A stretch of DNA of 64,000 bases from CAVRXQ01 sp963725215 (GTDB lineage: Bacteria > Actinomycetota > Acidimicrobiia > Acidimicrobiales > Bog-793), in NCBI GenBank assembly GCA_963725215.1, contig CAVRXQ010000001.1, positions 426,797-490,796 on the forward strand, written 5' to 3'. Shown one piece after another: positions 25,640-34,925 of this stretch. How positions within the stretch are numbered: the first letter of the stretch is position 1; each line of letters opens with the position of its first letter. A program made the translations under genes and the position numbers. The notes beneath the pieces are model-generated. The model made no database searches. It was not told the DNA's origin and saw only the letters and a list, made by a program, of their open reading frames with translations.

Positions 25640-26863
25640 TTGACTTCCGAGCGACCCGTGGTCGAGTTCGACCACCATGCGCACGACTTCCCAGCGAACG
25701 AGACCTACCGGTCGCTGAGAGAACATTGCCCCGTCGTCTGGACCGAAACCTACGGTGGTTACTGGATCCTCAGCCGCTACAAGGATGTCGCCAATGCCGC
25801 TCGCAACGACGCGACCTTCTCCTCGGCGCGTGACGCCGATGGCCACGGAGGGATTGTCATCCCGGAATGGACGACGAGCACTTCGATCCCGCTCGAACTC
25901 GATCCGGCCGAGCAGATGCCGTACCGCAAGATGCTCAACCAACTGTTTTCGCCAGCCGTCGTCGAAGACCTCAAGCCGCTCATCGCCGATCTGACGACCA
26001 CGACCATCGACGCATTCATCGAGCGCGGCGAGTGCGACTTCATCAACGAGCTCACCGGCCCGGTGCCGGCACTCGTCACCGTGCACCTCCTCGGATTGCC
26101 AGCTGGCTACGCGCAGCGATTCGCCCGCGCGGTCCACGACGTCTTCGGCTCGGCACCGCTGACCGACCGTGCCGAGCGCGGTGTCGACGGGATGGCGTGG
26201 ATTTCTGAGCGGATTCTCGAACAGGTGAAGCTGCGACGTGACGACCCCGGCGACGACGTCATCAGTTTTCTGTGTACGCAGCGGATCGAAGGCGAGCCGC
26301 TCAGCGACGAGGTCGTGATGTCGATCGCCAAGCTCATTGTCGGTGGAGGGATGGACACGACGACATCGCTCACTGGCCAGACTCTCGTTTGGCTCTCCGA
26401 ACACCCCGATACCCGACAGCGCCTGATCGACGAGCCCGAATTGCTTGTCCCGGCCACCGACGAGTTCCTTCGCGTGTTTGCCCCCTCGCAGTCGATGGCG
26501 CGCACGGTGACAGAGTCCGTTGAGCTCGGCGGCTGCACGTTGGCGCCCGGCGACCGAGTCTTGCTCCCCTGGGTGGCGGCGAATTTTGACGAGTCCGTGT
26601 TCGATCGCCCGGACGAAGTCATCCTCGACAGGGAGCGCAACCGGCACCTGTCTTTCGGCATCGGCTTCCACCGATGCGTCGGCGCGCACCTCGCGAAGGC
26701 GATGTTCCAAGAGATGATGACCCAAGTCCTTCGCCGACTCCCGGATTACCGCGTCCTCGCCGACCAGCTCGTGCCGTACGCATCACACGGCAATCAGACG
26801 GGTTGGGATGTTGTGCCGGCGGAGTTCACTCCCGGACCGCGCCTCGCAACCGCGGCGGCCTGA
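25640..26863 (+). CDS. Cytochrome P450
   Basis: The protein has 407 residues from TTG 25640, set by a strong AGGAGGGG site. It is a soluble bacterial P450. The I-helix oxygen-binding segment is 'VGGGMDTTTSLTGQ' at about 233-246, the K-helix ExxR is in 'DEFLRVFAPSQSMAR', and the heme loop is 'LSFGIGFHRCVGAHLAKAMF' with the thiolate Cys. It would hydroxylate or O/N-dealkylate a small organic substrate, using ferredoxin and reductase encoded elsewhere. It follows the Rieske/extradiol/M20 genes on the same strand, so it may make the substrate for ring attack. Confidence 0.94.
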   Translation: MTSERPVVEFDHHAHDFPANETYRSLREHCPVVWTETYGGYWILSRYKDVANAARNDATFSSARDADGHGGIVIPEWTTSTSIPLELDPAEQMPYRKMLNQLFSPAVVEDLKPLIADLTTTTIDAFIERGECDFINELTGPVPALVTVHLLGLPAGYAQRFARAVHDVFGSAPLTDRAERGVDGMAWISERILEQVKLRRDDPGDDVISFLCTQRIEGEPLSDEVVMSIAKLIVGGGMDTTTSLTGQTLVWLSEHPDTRQRLIDEPELLVPATDEFLRVFAPSQSMARTVTESVELGGCTLAPGDRVLLPWVAANFDESVFDRPDEVILDRERNRHLSFGIGFHRCVGAHLAKAMFQEMMTQVLRRLPDYRVLADQLVPYASHGNQTGWDVVPAEFTPGPRLATAAA

Positions 26864-26889
26864 ACTCTCGTTGGATTCCCGGCAACAGC

Positions 26890-26915
26890 CGTAGCTGCCC
26901 CTAGATAGCGCTACG
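26890..26915. terminator. Hairpin between convergent genes
   Basis: CGTAGC and GCTACG form 6-bp arms separated by 14 bases, between the P450 stop (26863) and the ferritin-like stop (26917, minus strand). It could act as a bidirectional terminator. It is weak and has no T-run. Confidence 0.3.
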
Positions 26916-26916
26916 A

Positions 26917-27392
26917 CTACGAGCCGAGGGCCTCGAGGCGTCGATGCAGGTAGGACAGGATCAGCAAGTGCTTCTCTGTGTCGAGCCGCATCATCTCGAC
27001 GAGGAGGAGCCAGAGCGTGTCGTCTCGAACGGGGCGTAATTCGCGAGCTAGCTCCTTCAGGCTCGTCGCATCCTCGCGCTCCAGTTCCAAAAAGCGCGCC
27101 GTCTGCTCGAGCAACGCCGGGCGCTCCTCGACTGGAGGCGTGGGTGGAGGCGGTACCTCCGCTGTCGGTGCCTGCGTGCGCTCGCGTCACGGACGTCGGC
27201 ACCGAGCCGCTCGAAAAGGGAGTGATGACGTCGCTCGTCGGCGATGATCAATTCGAGCAGGAAACGGGTACCTGGATCGACCGTTGCTTCGGCGAGTTTT
27301 GAATACTCCTCGAGCACGTAATTCTCATCCCGCACATGGCTCGAGAAGGCGTGGCTGACGACCACCCACCACTCGTCGCTCTGGTGTGCCAT
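26917..27392 (-). pseudogene. Ferritin-like (diiron helical bundle) protein, frame-broken near 27190
   Basis: ATG 27392 has GAGG six bases upstream. The first frame gives 'MAHQSDEWWVVVSHAF', 'ENYVLEEYSKLAEA' and 'IIADERRHHSLFERLGADV'. After a one-base change near 27183-27200 the protein continues as 'APTAEVPPPPTPPVEE' (a Pro-rich linker), 'FLELEREDATSLKELAREL' and 'VEMMRLDTEKHLLILSYLH'. The restored length is 158 residues. Four helices carry Glu and two ExxH-type motifs (ADERRHH, DTEKHL), the pattern of rubrerythrin/ferritin-like metal proteins. Family placement is inferred from this pattern only. It is convergent with the P450; its role may be iron handling or stress. Confidence 0.65.
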
Positions 27393-27438
27393 GAGATCCT
27401 CGCTGTCTTGTATATCGAGATGCTATCCCGCCATCTGC

Positions 27439-27467
27439 TTGACGCTCTGGCCGGTGCGCAGTAGCTT
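27439..27467 (+). promoter_or_regulatory. Promoter for the VOC/Rieske-2 operon
   Basis: TTGACG (27439-27444), a 17-bp spacer and TAGCTT (27462-27467) lie in the 187-bp divergent gap. They point to the VOC gene at 27580, with a leader of roughly 105 bases. Confidence 0.5.
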
Positions 27468-27579
27468 CGCCTTCGGCCGACGATCACCGTCGCTGGCCGA
27501 GACACGACGCTTGCTGCCGGTCTCTTTCGGCGATTGCGATACCTCTCGTCGCGAGAGCCCGTAGACGAGGAGGATCGCG

Positions 27580-28059
27580 ATGCCCCGCACGTTGACGGAA
27601 CCCCGTTGGACACACGTCGCCATTCCGGTGACCAACCTTGAGAAGTCGATCGAGTTCTACACCTCGCTCACGCCACTCGTCGTCGTGGCGCACAACGAGG
27701 ACGAGAATGGGCACGGAGTGTGGCTCTCGAACGACAAGCAGGTCGAAACCCCCCTCGTCCTCGTCCTCGCCGAATTCATTCCCGAGGTGGCCGCCCGATT
27801 CAGCATCGAGCCGGGCAAGCCGCACCCAACGCTCTCCCCGTTCGCCCACATCGGAATCGAGCTGCCGAACAAAGAAGACGTCGACGCCATCGCCGAGCGC
27901 GCCCGAGAGATGGGCGTACTCGAATGGGAGCCGGTGATGATGGCCGCTCACATCGGCTACATCTGCTCGGCCAAGGATCCCGACGGCAACATCATCGAAT
28001 TCTCCTGGAACCAGAAAGTCTTCTCGAAGATCCAGGAGCTTTGGGGGTCGGGCGACTAG
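27580..28059 (+). CDS. Single-domain VOC (glyoxalase/bleomycin-resistance fold) protein
   Basis: The protein has 159 residues. 'WTHVAIPVTNLEKSIEFYTSL' at about 10-30 and 'FAHIGIELPNKEDVDAIAER' at about 88-107 give the two His, and 'DPDGNIIEFSW' near the end gives the Glu of a VOC metal site. Members include glyoxalases, small dioxygenases and dehydratases. It lies 34 bp ahead of the second Rieske alpha, so it may act on that enzyme's product. Confidence 0.88.
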   Translation: MPRTLTEPRWTHVAIPVTNLEKSIEFYTSLTPLVVVAHNEDENGHGVWLSNDKQVETPLVLVLAEFIPEVAARFSIEPGKPHPTLSPFAHIGIELPNKEDVDAIAERAREMGVLEWEPVMMAAHIGYICSAKDPDGNIIEFSWNQKVFSKIQELWGSGD

Positions 28060-28093
28060 CGGAATTTCGGGCGAGCGTGTCTCGAAGAACGCG

Positions 28094-29431
28094 ATGACGT
28101 CGGTCGAGAGCCAGAGAGCGCTCGTCGGAAGAACGAGCCGCTTCATTCGCGAGGATTGGGACGCGGGGATCTTTCGAGTCCACCGCGACGCTTTCCGTAG
28201 CCAAGAGGTCTTCGAGCGTGAGCAGGAGGCTCTTTGGAGCGACGGTTGGCTGTTCCTCGGTCACACAACCGAGCTCGTGCAACCTGGCGACTACAAGGTC
28301 CGCAAGCTCGGAGGCCGGCCGCTGATCTTCCTGCGTGACGTAAACGGCGTCATCCGCGCCTTCCTCAACAGCTGTCCTCATCGCGGTACCACGGTCTGCA
28401 GAGAAGAAGAAGGCAATGCGCGACACCTGCGCTGCTTTTACCACGCTTGGACTTTCGACACCGAAGGACGACTCGTCTCGCTCCCCTCGCCAGACGCCTA
28501 CCCGGACAGCGATGATTTCCGCTCGCGCCTCGGTCTACGTCCGGTTGCCCAGCTCGAAATCCTGCGTGACTTCGTGTTCGTGTCCTTCAACCCCGACGCG
28601 CCGCCGCTCGCGGAATACCTCGGTCCGGCCGCAGAGTTCATCCACCTCGTCGCCGATCAGTCGGCAGTCGGAATGCGCGCGCTAGAAGGCACCCAGCGCT
28701 ACACGGCACGGGCCAATTGGAAGCTCCTCGTCGAGAACGCCATGGACGGATACCACTTCGCCCCGAGCCACGTCACATTCCTCGAATACTTGAAGCGCAC
28801 CGGCTATACGACGTCGGACGCGGTGAGCTCGGTGAGCTTGTGTGGCCGACATCTCGGCTCGATTCAACCGGGCCACGGAGGACGGATCGGCCTCAGTTGG
28901 GAACCTCGCTTCGGTGAGGCCGAACGCGAGCGGACCGAACGCAACCGAGCCGAGATCTTCGAACGCCTCGGCGAAGAGCGCGGGCGACTTCTCACCGACG
29001 GGTTCCACGTCCTTTATATGGTGCCGAATCTGATCCTGTTCGACATCGAAAGTGTCTCCGTCCGCATGCTCGAGCCGGTGGCGCCTGATCTCACCGAGGT
29101 GAGCGCATGGGCGCTCGCCCCAGTCGACGAACCGGCCGAGGCAAGCGCGCTTCGCCTGAAGACGCTCGTCAGCTTCATCGGTCCGGGCGGATTGGCAACA
29201 CCTGACGACCTCGAGGCGCAAGAGGCCATCCAGCGCGGGGTGGCCGCCACCGCCGGCGACCCGCGCGACGGCATCGATTGGAACGACGTCTCACGAGGCA
29301 TGGACGACGAGGCGGCGGGGAGGACGTTGCGGACAATCGACGAAGCCGGCATCCGCCATTTCTGGCGCCACTGGGACGCGGCGATCTCCGTCTCCGAGCC
29401 TTCAAGAACCCGGCTGACAGCTCTTTCCTGA
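28094..29431 (+). CDS. Rieske ring-hydroxylating dioxygenase alpha subunit (second copy)
   Basis: The protein has 445 residues, an intact paralogue of the 21459 gene and clearly similar along the full length. The Rieske ligands lie in 'SCPHRGTTVC' and 'LRCFYHAWTF', and the mononuclear iron site in 'NAMDGYHFAPSH'. It ends 'HFWRHWDAAISVSEPSRTRL'. No beta subunit, ferredoxin or reductase follows. It may be an alpha-only enzyme (demethylase-type Rieske oxygenases often are), or it may share the beta subunit of the first copy. It is preceded by the VOC gene on one transcript. Confidence 0.93.
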   Translation: MTSVESQRALVGRTSRFIREDWDAGIFRVHRDAFRSQEVFEREQEALWSDGWLFLGHTTELVQPGDYKVRKLGGRPLIFLRDVNGVIRAFLNSCPHRGTTVCREEEGNARHLRCFYHAWTFDTEGRLVSLPSPDAYPDSDDFRSRLGLRPVAQLEILRDFVFVSFNPDAPPLAEYLGPAAEFIHLVADQSAVGMRALEGTQRYTARANWKLLVENAMDGYHFAPSHVTFLEYLKRTGYTTSDAVSSVSLCGRHLGSIQPGHGGRIGLSWEPRFGEAERERTERNRAEIFERLGEERGRLLTDGFHVLYMVPNLILFDIESVSVRMLEPVAPDLTEVSAWALAPVDEPAEASALRLKTLVSFIGPGGLATPDDLEAQEAIQRGVAATAGDPRDGIDWNDVSRGMDDEAAGRTLRTIDEAGIRHFWRHWDAAISVSEPSRTRLTALS

Positions 29432-29665
29432 ACCGTCCGTTTCCGCGGTCGTGTAACGAGACATTGCTGCCCCGGTCCTTGCTCCTCGTCTTTTCGCGGC
29501 TCGAGCGATGTCGCATGGGCTCGACACTTTCGCCACGACGCTTGACACCGAGTACCGAGATGGTGTTTCGTATCGCAGGACGCTGGCCCTCGCAGTCAAC
29601 GAATTGGGGGTTGCCGGCGCTGGGCTAACGCTTATGCGAAGTCGGTCCGTGAGCAAGGGGGAGCC
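29432..29665. other. Intergenic region before the Ssu/Tau-type ABC operon
   Basis: These 234 bases contain no plausible gene. A TTGACA at 29542-29547 lacks a convincing -10 at 16-18 bp. A promoter for the binding-protein gene is expected here, but I cannot place it. Confidence 0.4.
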
Positions 29666-30652
29666 ATGAGAACCGGATCACGTTCGAAAATGTTCGCGGG
29701 GGTAGTCGCCTTACTCGGTGGAGCGTTCGGACTTGTAGCAGCGACCGCGCCCATCTCGTCGGCGACCAAGGCCAACGCCAAATCGATCACCGCGGAGATC
29801 CTCATGCCGGGACTCCCGAGTTCAGCCGTCGGAGGGTTCTACGCCGCCGTCAACTCATCGGTGGCGAAGAGCGAGCACCTGAAACTCAGGTTGAAAAGCG
29901 CTGGTCCCGCGGTCTTCGACACAATCCCACAAGTCGCTGGGGGCGTAGCGCCGTTCAGCTTGACCGACTCCGGGTACGTTCTCACCGCTCGCTCACAAGG
30001 CATCAAGGCGGTGCAGATTTTCGCTCCGTACAACTCTCCGGTGTGCGTGATGTTCCACCCGTCGGCGAATATCAAGTCGTGGTCCGATCTAAGCAACAAG
30101 ACCATCGCTGTCACGCCCGGTGCTCCTTGGTGGCTCTTCATTATGGCGAAGTTCCACCCGAAGAACGTCAATGTCGTCAACTACAGCTACACGATCGCTC
30201 CTTGGATTTCGGACCCGAACATGGTTCAGCAGTGCTTCATCACGAATGAGCCGTACCTTGCGACCAAACAGGGCGTCCCGAACAAAACGCTCTTAGTTTC
30301 GGCTGCCGGATTCAACCTCTACGACGACGTCTTGTTCACGACCGAAGCTGAGATCAAGAACCATCCCGATGTCGTCGCCGCCGTGGTGAAAGCTGTGGCC
30401 GCCGGATGGGTCACTTACTGGGCGCATCCCTCAGCAACGAACCAAGCGCTGTTGAAGCTCGGCGACTCGGAGACACTCGCGCAGATGGCGTACGTCCACA
30501 AAGTGCTCTTGAAGATCGACACGTCGCCGGTTGGTTTTGCGGCTCCGTCCCAGATGCACCTCGCCGCGCAGCAAATGTTCGAAATCAAGGCGATCAACAA
30601 GGGAACTGCGGACAGCTGGAGGAAGTCCTTCACGAACGCCTACTTGCCATAG
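29666..30652 (+). CDS. NMT1/SsuA-type ABC substrate-binding protein
   Basis: The protein has 328 residues, with AGGGGGAG before the ATG. A Sec signal ('MFAGVVALLGGAFGLVAATA') ends near residue 33, with no lipobox. The mature part has the NMT1/SsuA two-lobe fold: 'FSLTDSGYVLTARSQGIKAV', 'SWSDLSNKTIAVTPGAPWW' and 'HPDVVAAVVKAVAAGWVTYW'. It delivers a small organic ligand (sulfonate, aromatic carboxylate, pyrimidine precursor or nitrile-type solutes for relatives) to the ATPase and permease encoded next. Unlike the protein at 339-1388 it is clearly exported. Confidence 0.9.
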   Translation: MRTGSRSKMFAGVVALLGGAFGLVAATAPISSATKANAKSITAEILMPGLPSSAVGGFYAAVNSSVAKSEHLKLRLKSAGPAVFDTIPQVAGGVAPFSLTDSGYVLTARSQGIKAVQIFAPYNSPVCVMFHPSANIKSWSDLSNKTIAVTPGAPWWLFIMAKFHPKNVNVVNYSYTIAPWISDPNMVQQCFITNEPYLATKQGVPNKTLLVSAAGFNLYDDVLFTTEAEIKNHPDVVAAVVKAVAAGWVTYWAHPSATNQALLKLGDSETLAQMAYVHKVLLKIDTSPVGFAAPSQMHLAAQQMFEIKAINKGTADSWRKSFTNAYLP

Positions 30653-30718
30653 GGATAGGAGCGCAACAAAGAGCGGAACGGGTCGAGGTTTGACGGGTAC
30701 GCCTAGCGCCCTTCGCCA

Positions 30719-31573
30719 ATGGTGATGACACTCCGGGATCAAGCGCCGCTCGACCCGCTCGTCGCGATGCGCATGCTCGGCATCACACGCTCTTTCGCTT
30801 CGACGACGGGCAAGTCCACCGTTCATGCGGTAGGCCCAATCGATCTCGATCTCGGAGCTGGCGAATTCGTTGCCATCGTCGGTCCGTCCGGCTGTGGCAA
30901 GTCGACGTTGCTGCGGTTGGCTGCGGGTCTCCTGCGGCCAACCGCAGGGACGATTATCCACGGCGGCACTGCGAGCTCAAGCTTCGTGTTCCAAGAACCG
31001 GCCCTCCTTCCTTGGCGGTCGGTCGAGCGCAACTGCGCCATCCCGCTCGAGCTCACCGGAGTGCGCCAGGATCTTCGGCGGGATCGCATCCGCGCCGCGC
31101 TTGATCTCGTCGGGCTGGTGGCTTGGTCGAGCTTCTACCCGCACCAGCTCTCCGGCGGCATGAAAATGCGCGTCGCTCTCGCAAGAGCGCTCGTCGTCGA
31201 CGCAGAGATCATGTACTTAGACGAGCCGTTCTCCGCGATCGACGAGCTCACTCGTGAGGGGTTGAACGAGCACCTGAGCAGGCTCTGGCTTGAGCGCCGG
31301 TTCGCCGCCCTGTTCGTGACGCACAACATCGGCGAAGCCGTCTTTCTCGCGCAGCGGGTCATCGTCATGTCCGAGCGGCCCGGACAGCTGCTCGGCGAAG
31401 TGAAGGTGCCGTTCGACTACCCCCGCGACCTTTGGCTGCGCACGACCGCAGAATTCGTCCACGTCGAGCGCGAAGTGGCTTCGCTCTTGCGCGCCCACGA
31501 CACTCGCAACAACGCCTCGTTCGAACTCGCTGTCGACACGACGACGGCGCTCGGCGACGACGGATTTCGTTAG
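30719..31573 (+). CDS. ABC transporter ATP-binding protein, SsuB/TauB type
   Basis: The protein has 284 residues. Walker A is 'GPSGCGKSTLLRLAAGL' at about 58, a Q-loop lies in 'SFVFQEPALLPWRSV', the signature is 'LSGGMKMRVALARALV', Walker B is 'IMYLDEPFSAIDEL', and the switch His lies in 'FVTHNIGEAVFLA'. The 'DEPFSAID' form is typical of nitrate/sulfonate/taurine importers. It is adjacent to the permease (start immediately after this stop) and 66 bp after the binding protein. Confidence 0.93.
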   Translation: MVMTLRDQAPLDPLVAMRMLGITRSFASTTGKSTVHAVGPIDLDLGAGEFVAIVGPSGCGKSTLLRLAAGLLRPTAGTIIHGGTASSSFVFQEPALLPWRSVERNCAIPLELTGVRQDLRRDRIRAALDLVGLVAWSSFYPHQLSGGMKMRVALARALVVDAEIMYLDEPFSAIDELTREGLNEHLSRLWLERRFAALFVTHNIGEAVFLAQRVIVMSERPGQLLGEVKVPFDYPRDLWLRTTAEFVHVEREVASLLRAHDTRNNASFELAVDTTTALGDDGFR

Positions 31574-32407
31574 ATGATGTCGACGCGCACGCCACGATCG
31601 GTGCACGCAGTGGACGGCGGCCGGCTCGCCGGGCATCCCGGAGTGCAGCGCGCGCTTCGATTCGGTCTGCCCTTCGTCGTCGCGGCTGCGCTGATCGGTA
31701 TATGGGATCTCGTTGCACTGGTCGGCTTCTCAGGAAGGGGGTTCCTGCTCCCCGACCCCGCCTCCGTGGCTGCCGCGATCGACGCGAACATCGGCGAACT
31801 GCTCCGCGCCACAGGCCAGACCTTGATCGAGTCCGCGGAAGGATTCGGAGCGGGGATCGTTGTCGGCGTCGCGCTGGCCGTCGTCATGAGCCTTTCGCGT
31901 TATGTCGGAGACGCTCTGTTCCCTGTGGCTGTCGTCTTCCAGACCGTCCCCGTCATCGCCGTCGCCCCGATCCTCATTCTTCTGTTCCATTACGGCCAGA
32001 CCGCCATCATCATGATCGTGATTCTCATCACATTCTTTCCAATTCTGAGCAACACGCTCGGCGGATTGCGGGCAACAAACCCGAACCACGCCGAACTCTT
32101 TGCTCTTTACCGTTCGACCCGAGCAAAGACGCTTTGGAAGCTCAACTTTCCTCAGGCGCTGCCCGCCGCGTTCGCGGGATTCCGGATCGCCGCCGGCCTC
32201 GCGGTCGTCGGCGCCACCGTTGGAGAGTTCCTCATCGGCGAGACTGGGGGGCACCAGGGACTCGGAGTAATCCTCGTCGTCTCCGAGTCCGAGCTGAGTA
32301 CCCCATTGCTGTTCGCGGCTGCCGCGTTTGCGACCGCGCTCGCGGTGCTGTTCTTCCTGATCGTCAACAGGCTCGCACGGATGACACTGCACCGCTGGGT
32401 TCCATAG
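31574..32407 (+). CDS. ABC transporter permease, SsuC/TauC type
   Basis: The protein has 277 residues with about six TM segments. Signatures are 'LLRATGQTLIESAEGFGAGI' at about 76-95, 'VVFQTVPVIAVAPILILLF', and the EAA-type loop 'KTLWKLNFPQALPAAFAGFR' at about 188-207. This is the single-type permease that homodimerises in Ssu/Tau/Nrt importers. Its ATG follows the ATPase TAG with no gap. LLM1 begins 26 bp later with a strong ribosome-binding site, which ties the transporter to LLM chemistry. Confidence 0.93.
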   Translation: MMSTRTPRSVHAVDGGRLAGHPGVQRALRFGLPFVVAAALIGIWDLVALVGFSGRGFLLPDPASVAAAIDANIGELLRATGQTLIESAEGFGAGIVVGVALAVVMSLSRYVGDALFPVAVVFQTVPVIAVAPILILLFHYGQTAIIMIVILITFFPILSNTLGGLRATNPNHAELFALYRSTRAKTLWKLNFPQALPAAFAGFRIAAGLAVVGATVGEFLIGETGGHQGLGVILVVSESELSTPLLFAAAAFATALAVLFFLIVNRLARMTLHRWVP

Positions 32408-32433
32408 AGCCCGAGCTGCAAAAGGAGCGATCC

Positions 32434-33537
32434 ATGAAGCTGACAGTGAGTGATTTTCCTGGAAAGGGATACGGCCCAAGCGCTCGTGAGATGGTCGAAC
32501 TCGCGCGGATCGCTGAATCCGTGGGGATCGACCGCTTCGGCGTGAGTGACTACCCGTTTCGCGAGGACTGCACGACGCTCATGACAGCTTGTCTCGAGGC
32601 GACGACCCGCCTCGAACTCGAGAGCCTCGTCACGACTCCGTACAGGCGAGCTCCAGATCTCACCGCCTGCGCCTGGGCGACGATGGCGGCGCTCTCTGGG
32701 GGAAGAGCGATCCTCGGGATAGGCAAGGGCGGGGGGGCTGCCGACACGTGGACCGCGCCGTGGGGGTGGGATCGACCCGCGTCGCGACCGGCGATTCGCG
32801 AGATGGTCGATATCTGCCGGACTTTTTGGTCGGGTGAGGTACCGCCGCTCGAAGGAGACGTGCTCCACACGAGCGGACGCGAAATCAATTTCGACCCCGG
32901 ACACCGGGTTCCGATCCTCATCGCGGCTCGTGGCCGTCAGATGCTCTCCGTCGCTGCGGAACTGGCTGACATTGTCCACATCGCGACGCCGTTCCTTGGA
33001 ATCGCATACATGAGGGGCGACGTCACTCATGTGCTGAAAGTCGCGGCCGAAAATGGGCGGGCGCCGGGCGATTTCGAGATTGATATGACCATCGCGCTAA
33101 GCGTTTCGGACGATCGCGAGTTCGCCCGTTCGACAGCCAAGCTGATCGCCGCAGTCGGCATCCTTTGGATGGCGAACGCCGAACGGCGAGACGTCTCCGG
33201 TGAGCTTGTATCGAAAAAGGCTCGAGAGACACCGGAGGAGTTCCACGTGCCCGAATCGACGGTCGATGCCATCTCTCGCGAGTGGAACATGTGGAACGGC
33301 GAGCAGCTATCAGACAAAGTCGCGGGATTGATCGATGACAATGTCCTCCGTCAGTTCGCTGTCGCCGGCACTGCTTCGGAATGCCTCGACCGACTTATCG
33401 AGATAAAGGCCGCGCTCCCCGACATCACAGGCTTTCGCTTCAAATTGCCGCCGCTCACGGGGCAAGAGGCGTTTGCTCGGCACCGAAAAGCGATCGAGTT
33501 GATCGGGGGATTCGTGTCGGAGCTTGGCAATCGCTGA
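32434..33537 (+). CDS. LLM-class oxidoreductase, copy LLM1
   Basis: The protein has 367 residues, with AAAGGAG eight bases before the ATG. The start 'MKLTVSDFPGKGYGPSAREM' and the end 'DITGFRFKLPPLTG' are shared with LLM2 and LLM3, defining one sub-family. A luciferase-like barrel is seen in 'RFGVSDYPF', 'LESLVTTPYRRAPDLTACAW' and 'ILIAARGRQML'. It would use reduced FMN or F420. Near an Ssu/Tau-type importer, a monooxygenase acting like SsuD is a reasonable idea; F420-dependent reduction is the alternative. GC content is close to the window average, unlike LLM2 and LLM3. Confidence 0.88.
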   Translation: MKLTVSDFPGKGYGPSAREMVELARIAESVGIDRFGVSDYPFREDCTTLMTACLEATTRLELESLVTTPYRRAPDLTACAWATMAALSGGRAILGIGKGGGAADTWTAPWGWDRPASRPAIREMVDICRTFWSGEVPPLEGDVLHTSGREINFDPGHRVPILIAARGRQMLSVAAELADIVHIATPFLGIAYMRGDVTHVLKVAAENGRAPGDFEIDMTIALSVSDDREFARSTAKLIAAVGILWMANAERRDVSGELVSKKARETPEEFHVPESTVDAISREWNMWNGEQLSDKVAGLIDDNVLRQFAVAGTASECLDRLIEIKAALPDITGFRFKLPPLTGQEAFARHRKAIELIGGFVSELGNR

Positions 33538-33538
33538 C

Positions 33539-34846
33539 ATGCTCGGCTCCGAGCGAGGCCTTGACCGGGGATCCACCCCTCACCCGAGTGAAACTTCTGA
33601 GGCTCAGCTATCTGCCCGCCTTGTAGACGTGGACCGAATCGACGGACTTCTGAAGGCAGTCGACGCGTTCGTCGAGTCGGTAGTCATCCCCCTCGAACAA
33701 GACAACCACGCGCTCTTGAGCGATCCGCGACGTCGCTACTTAGCGTCGGGCGCGCCAGCCCCCGAGATCGTCGAGATGAAACGCACGGTCAGGATGGCGT
33801 CAGCTCTCGCCGGCTTGTACACCCTTACCTTTCCAACGTCGCTCGGGGGACAGGGCCTCGAGCCGACCGCGGAGTTCGCAGTTTGGGAGCACCTCCACGA
33901 GACTTACGGACCTGACCGTCCGCTTCCCTACGACGTCGTCGCTAACTCAACGAGTGGACCGGGCGCCGCGCTAAGCGAGATGAGCGCAAAGATCCGGCGC
34001 GACTTGTGGCCGGGCATCCTGAGCGGAGAGAAGGTGCTCTGTTTTGCCCTTTCCGAACCAATCGGCACTCCGCCGACTCCGGCTATGACAACCTTCGCCG
34101 TCCGCGATGATTCGACGTGGTTGATCTCCGGCACGAAGCGTTGGGTGAGTCGCGGAGCGTACGCGGAATACGCGCTCGTCTATGCGGTGACCGATCCGGA
34201 CCGGTATGCAAAAGGCGACGACGGAACGAGTGCCTTCCTCATACCACTCGACTCGACCGGTGTTCAGATCGAGGGCATCGACCGGCTTCTTGGGCGGGTC
34301 GGCGGTGAGGAGGCGACAATCGTCTTCGAACACGTCCGCGTGCCTAATGACAACCTCATCGGTGATAGCGACCGAGGAGGAGAGATCGCAAGTCGCGGCG
34401 CCGCGCCGGGCGCGATGTTCACTGCGGGGCGGTTTTGCGGCCTTGGGAAATGGGCGCTGGCGCGTGCTCTCGACTTCGCGACGACCCACGGTGCTTCGGG
34501 AATCCCAATCTCGGATTCACCGACGGTGCAAATCGCGATTGCCGACAGCGCGATCGAGATCTACGCCGCCCACGAGATGGCGGTCGACTGCGCCCGGCGA
34601 CTCGAAGAAGGAGTGCCGTCGGTCGCTCAAATGGCCATGGTGCGCACCTTCACAACAGAAATGTGCGCCCGTGTCTTCGAACGCTGCATCCAGGTGTTCG
34701 GAGGCGAAGGGCTCACGAACGACGAACGCCTCTTCGACGGTTGGCACCAGTCGCGGATCGTGCGCGCCGCCGAAGGCGGCGCCGAGCCTGCACGGCGGTC
34801 AATCGCCCGCGAGTTCCTGGCGCGGCGTGCGCGGTTCGGGCGCTAG
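33539..34846 (+). CDS. Acyl-CoA dehydrogenase-fold flavoprotein
   Basis: The protein has 435 residues from ATG 33539, one base after the LLM1 stop; a TTG at 33524 is also possible. ACAD layout is visible: an N-terminal helical domain, 'GEKVLCFALSEPIGT' (flavin/substrate strand, about 163-177), 'WLISGTKRWVSRGAYA', 'VGGEEATIVFEHVRVPNDNLIG', and the C-terminal 'VFGGEGLTNDERLF' (about 398-411). The usual catalytic Glu is not certain. Besides true acyl-CoA dehydrogenases, this fold includes flavin monooxygenases such as DszC and SfnC. Its place between LLM genes and an importer makes both readings possible. Confidence 0.87.
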   Translation: MLGSERGLDRGSTPHPSETSEAQLSARLVDVDRIDGLLKAVDAFVESVVIPLEQDNHALLSDPRRRYLASGAPAPEIVEMKRTVRMASALAGLYTLTFPTSLGGQGLEPTAEFAVWEHLHETYGPDRPLPYDVVANSTSGPGAALSEMSAKIRRDLWPGILSGEKVLCFALSEPIGTPPTPAMTTFAVRDDSTWLISGTKRWVSRGAYAEYALVYAVTDPDRYAKGDDGTSAFLIPLDSTGVQIEGIDRLLGRVGGEEATIVFEHVRVPNDNLIGDSDRGGEIASRGAAPGAMFTAGRFCGLGKWALARALDFATTHGASGIPISDSPTVQIAIADSAIEIYAAHEMAVDCARRLEEGVPSVAQMAMVRTFTTEMCARVFERCIQVFGGEGLTNDERLFDGWHQSRIVRAAEGGAEPARRSIAREFLARRARFGR

Positions 34847-34925
34847 AGGAGCTTCCCAGAACGAGGGACAACCAGAGGGCGACGGCCCGCCGGTGGCGGG
34901 ACATACCGATGAGAGGAGACCAGCC

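Noticed and set aside
29542..29576. TTGACA as a promoter for the third ABC operon
   Set aside because: No acceptable -10 box at 16-18 bp; the nearest TATCGC is 23 bp away.
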